Assembly: GCA_014885115.2 (NCBI GenBank)
Contig: WKLE02000021.1
Location: forward strand, 1 to 64,000
Length of the DNA: 64,000 nt
Origin: Asterionellopsis glacialis
Lineage: Eukaryota > Bacillariophyta > Plagiogrammaphyceae > Rhaphoneidales > Asterionellopsidaceae
Direction: 5' to 3'
In this document: in pieces, positions 62,725 through 64,000 of the stretch
Position numbering within the stretch: the first letter of the stretch is position 1
Layout of the letters: every line of letters begins with the position of its first letter
Position numbers and translations under genes: made by a program
Notes under the pieces: model-generated
Database searches by the model: none
What the model was told of the DNA's origin: nothing
The model's input: only the letters and a program-made list of their open reading frames with translations

Positions 62725-64000
62725 ATGAGGTGGCTTTGGAGTTCATTTACAAGTCTTCTTTGCGTCCTGTTTTACACGGCAAGTGTCTGTGCTTTCGTTG
62801 AAAAGAATTTGCCCCCAGCGCATGGAACACGAAGGATAAACCCGAGAACAGTCCCTTTAACAAGTAATACACCTTCCGGCCGATTCAGAATCAGTAGCTC
62901 TCACAAACAATACCAAAGAAGCTCCCGATGCAAACTCTCGTCATCTCAGAGTGACGATGACATCAAGGATCGCGCTCTTGGCATTTCTGTGCTTCTGACC
63001 GTCCCATTGGCGTGGGGAACATATACTCCAGTTGTGAAATACTTGTATGAGATCCAACCTCCAGTTCCTGGATTCGTCTTTTCTGCAGCTTATTATTTGG
63101 TAGCTTCGGCTCTTTTATGGCCTCTTGTTCTGATCAGTGCAGAAAATGATACCAATTCAAGCAGTTTAAAGAAGATTGAAGATGATCACTTTCCGTTTGC
63201 AGGTGGAATAGAACTGGGTTCGTATCTGTTTATTGGAAATGCACTGCAAGTACTTGGCCTCGAAAGTGTGCCCGCAGACAGAGCTGGCTTTTTAGTGCAA
63301 CTTACGACAGTCATGGTGCCGTTTGCACAGGCATTCAGTGTGGGTGACTTTCAGTCAATTTCTACGAAGACTTGGTTGTCATGTTTGCTGGCATTTTGTG
63401 GCGTGGTTGTAATGGGAATTGATGGAAAAGATCTGACACAAGATGAGACATTTTTGTCAGCAATAACAGATATATTTAGCGGCTTTACTCAAGGAGACTT
63501 CCTCATCATATTAGCAGCTGTGGCCTACACTATGCATGTTGTGCGTCTGGGGCGTTATGCGAGGGAAACAACACCGCTAAAACTTGCAGCCAGTAAAGCA
63601 ACAGCAGAGACATTCTTGAGCTTTGGTTTGGTCACTGGATTGTATTCATTTGCAAATAGTCTTGACGAGAATGCTGGAATGCTGGGCTATGCTTCGAAAG
63701 TAGGCCTTGAGATAAGGACCTTTTTCTCCTCCATCACAGAAAGCATTTCAACTGGAGCAATACCAACTTCTACATTGCTTCCAGCAATAGGCGCTGTTCT
63801 ATGGACTGGCTGCGTAACTTGTGCTTATACAATATACGCACAGAGCTTTGGGCAACGCAGAGTATCTCCTACAGAAGCTAACCTGATTTACACTGTGCAA
63901 CCTTTATTCACTGCCATTTTTGCATGGGTCTTGTTGGGAGAAACCTTAGGCCCAGCGGGGGCAACAGGAGGAGCATTGATTGCTTCAGCTGTGTACATGG
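62725..64000 (+). CDS. EamA/DMT-family transporter, plastid-type leader, 3' end beyond window
   Basis: Open from ATG 62725 to the window end (425 codons, no stop). Residues 1-24 are a signal peptide ending ASVCAF, then a basic Ser/Arg-rich transit-like stretch. The membrane domain shows about ten hydrophobic segments in two EamA repeats: the first from GISVLLTVPLAWGTYTPVVK through ESVPADRAGFLVQLTTVMVP, the second ending RRVSPTEANLIYTVQPLFTA and FAWVLLGETLGPAGATGGAL. The 'ESVPADRAGFL..L..V.VP' and 'P-x-x-AxLIYxxxPxFxAxxAxxxLGE' signatures are EamA hallmarks. Substrate is unknown; plastid-envelope family members carry metabolites or auxin-like compounds. Intronless so far. The ORF is missed by stop-to-stop listing because it runs off the end. 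Confidence 0.88.
   Translation, partial: MRWLWSSFTSLLCVLFYTASVCAFVEKNLPPAHGTRRINPRTVPLTSNTPSGRFRISSSHKQYQRSSRCKLSSSQSDDDIKDRALGISVLLTVPLAWGTYTPVVKYLYEIQPPVPGFVFSAAYYLVASALLWPLVLISAENDTNSSSLKKIEDDHFPFAGGIELGSYLFIGNALQVLGLESVPADRAGFLVQLTTVMVPFAQAFSVGDFQSISTKTWLSCLLAFCGVVVMGIDGKDLTQDETFLSAITDIFSGFTQGDFLIILAAVAYTMHVVRLGRYARETTPLKLAASKATAETFLSFGLVTGLYSFANSLDENAGMLGYASKVGLEIRTFFSSITESISTGAIPTSTLLPAIGAVLWTGCVTCAYTIYAQSFGQRRVSPTEANLIYTVQPLFTAIFAWVLLGETLGPAGATGGALIASAVYM

Noticed and set aside
1..64000. tRNA, rRNA, CRISPR or bacterial-type operon features
   Set aside because: I looked for T-loop consensus, rRNA signatures and regular spacer arrays and saw none; genome style is eukaryotic throughout.

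Overview
The window is nuclear DNA from a photosynthetic stramenopile, almost certainly a diatom. Several proteins start with a signal peptide ending in an 'AF' transit motif (TSAF, VNAF, GKAF, VCAF), the bipartite plastid-targeting signature of algae with secondary red plastids. Introns are few, short (about 80-140 nt) and GTAAGT...AG-like. Many genes are intronless and all look eukaryotic. The genus cannot be fixed from the sequence.

Layout. 0.5-11 kb is gene-dense: ATG6/Beclin (3 exons), a RAD51D-like recombinase, a plastid-type DEAD-box helicase, an Rpp14-like RNase P/MRP subunit, an mL59-like mitoribosomal protein, the 18S rRNA methyltransferase BUD23, and a highly biased, repeat-containing plastid protein that resembles a Rubisco/pyrenoid linker. 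From 11 to 17.9 kb lies an AT-rich gene desert with diverged tandem repeats, G-tracts and GCGAAGC hairpins. 17.9-31 kb holds a small Cys-rich membrane protein, a KEN-box coiled-coil protein, a RusA-type resolvase with an N-terminal leader, ubiquitin E1, an FAHD1-like hydrolase, an ARM-like membrane protein, eEF1B and a small one-TM protein. 32-52 kb holds a roughly 30-IQ-motif protein, a Yvh1 zinc-domain protein without phosphatase domain, a 7-exon copine, 4-exon XPD/Rad3, a PNUTS-like protein, a VPPGV-repeat protein, a plastid DUF3119 protein, a YL1-C (Ies6-like) protein and a CRAL-TRIO protein. 53.4-62 kb is a second AT-rich, transposon-like graveyard. The window ends inside an EamA/DMT transporter with a plastid-type leader, starting at 62725.

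There are no operons; genes are packed divergently, convergently or in tandem. Housekeeping themes are genome maintenance (RAD51D, XPD, RusA, YL1-C), ribosome and RNA biology (BUD23, Rpp14, mL59, eEF1B, Yvh1 domain, DEAD helicase), proteostasis and autophagy (UBA1, ATG6) and plastid function. Several intergenic regions carry dense clusters of GGTACC-type or CTAG-type palindromes, the most unusual non-coding signal here. The best candidates for something undescribed are the plastid repeat protein at 10252-10971, the GTPase-like/Yvh1-zinc fusion at 35400-36605 and the palindrome islands. All splice junctions given were derived by frame-matching by eye.
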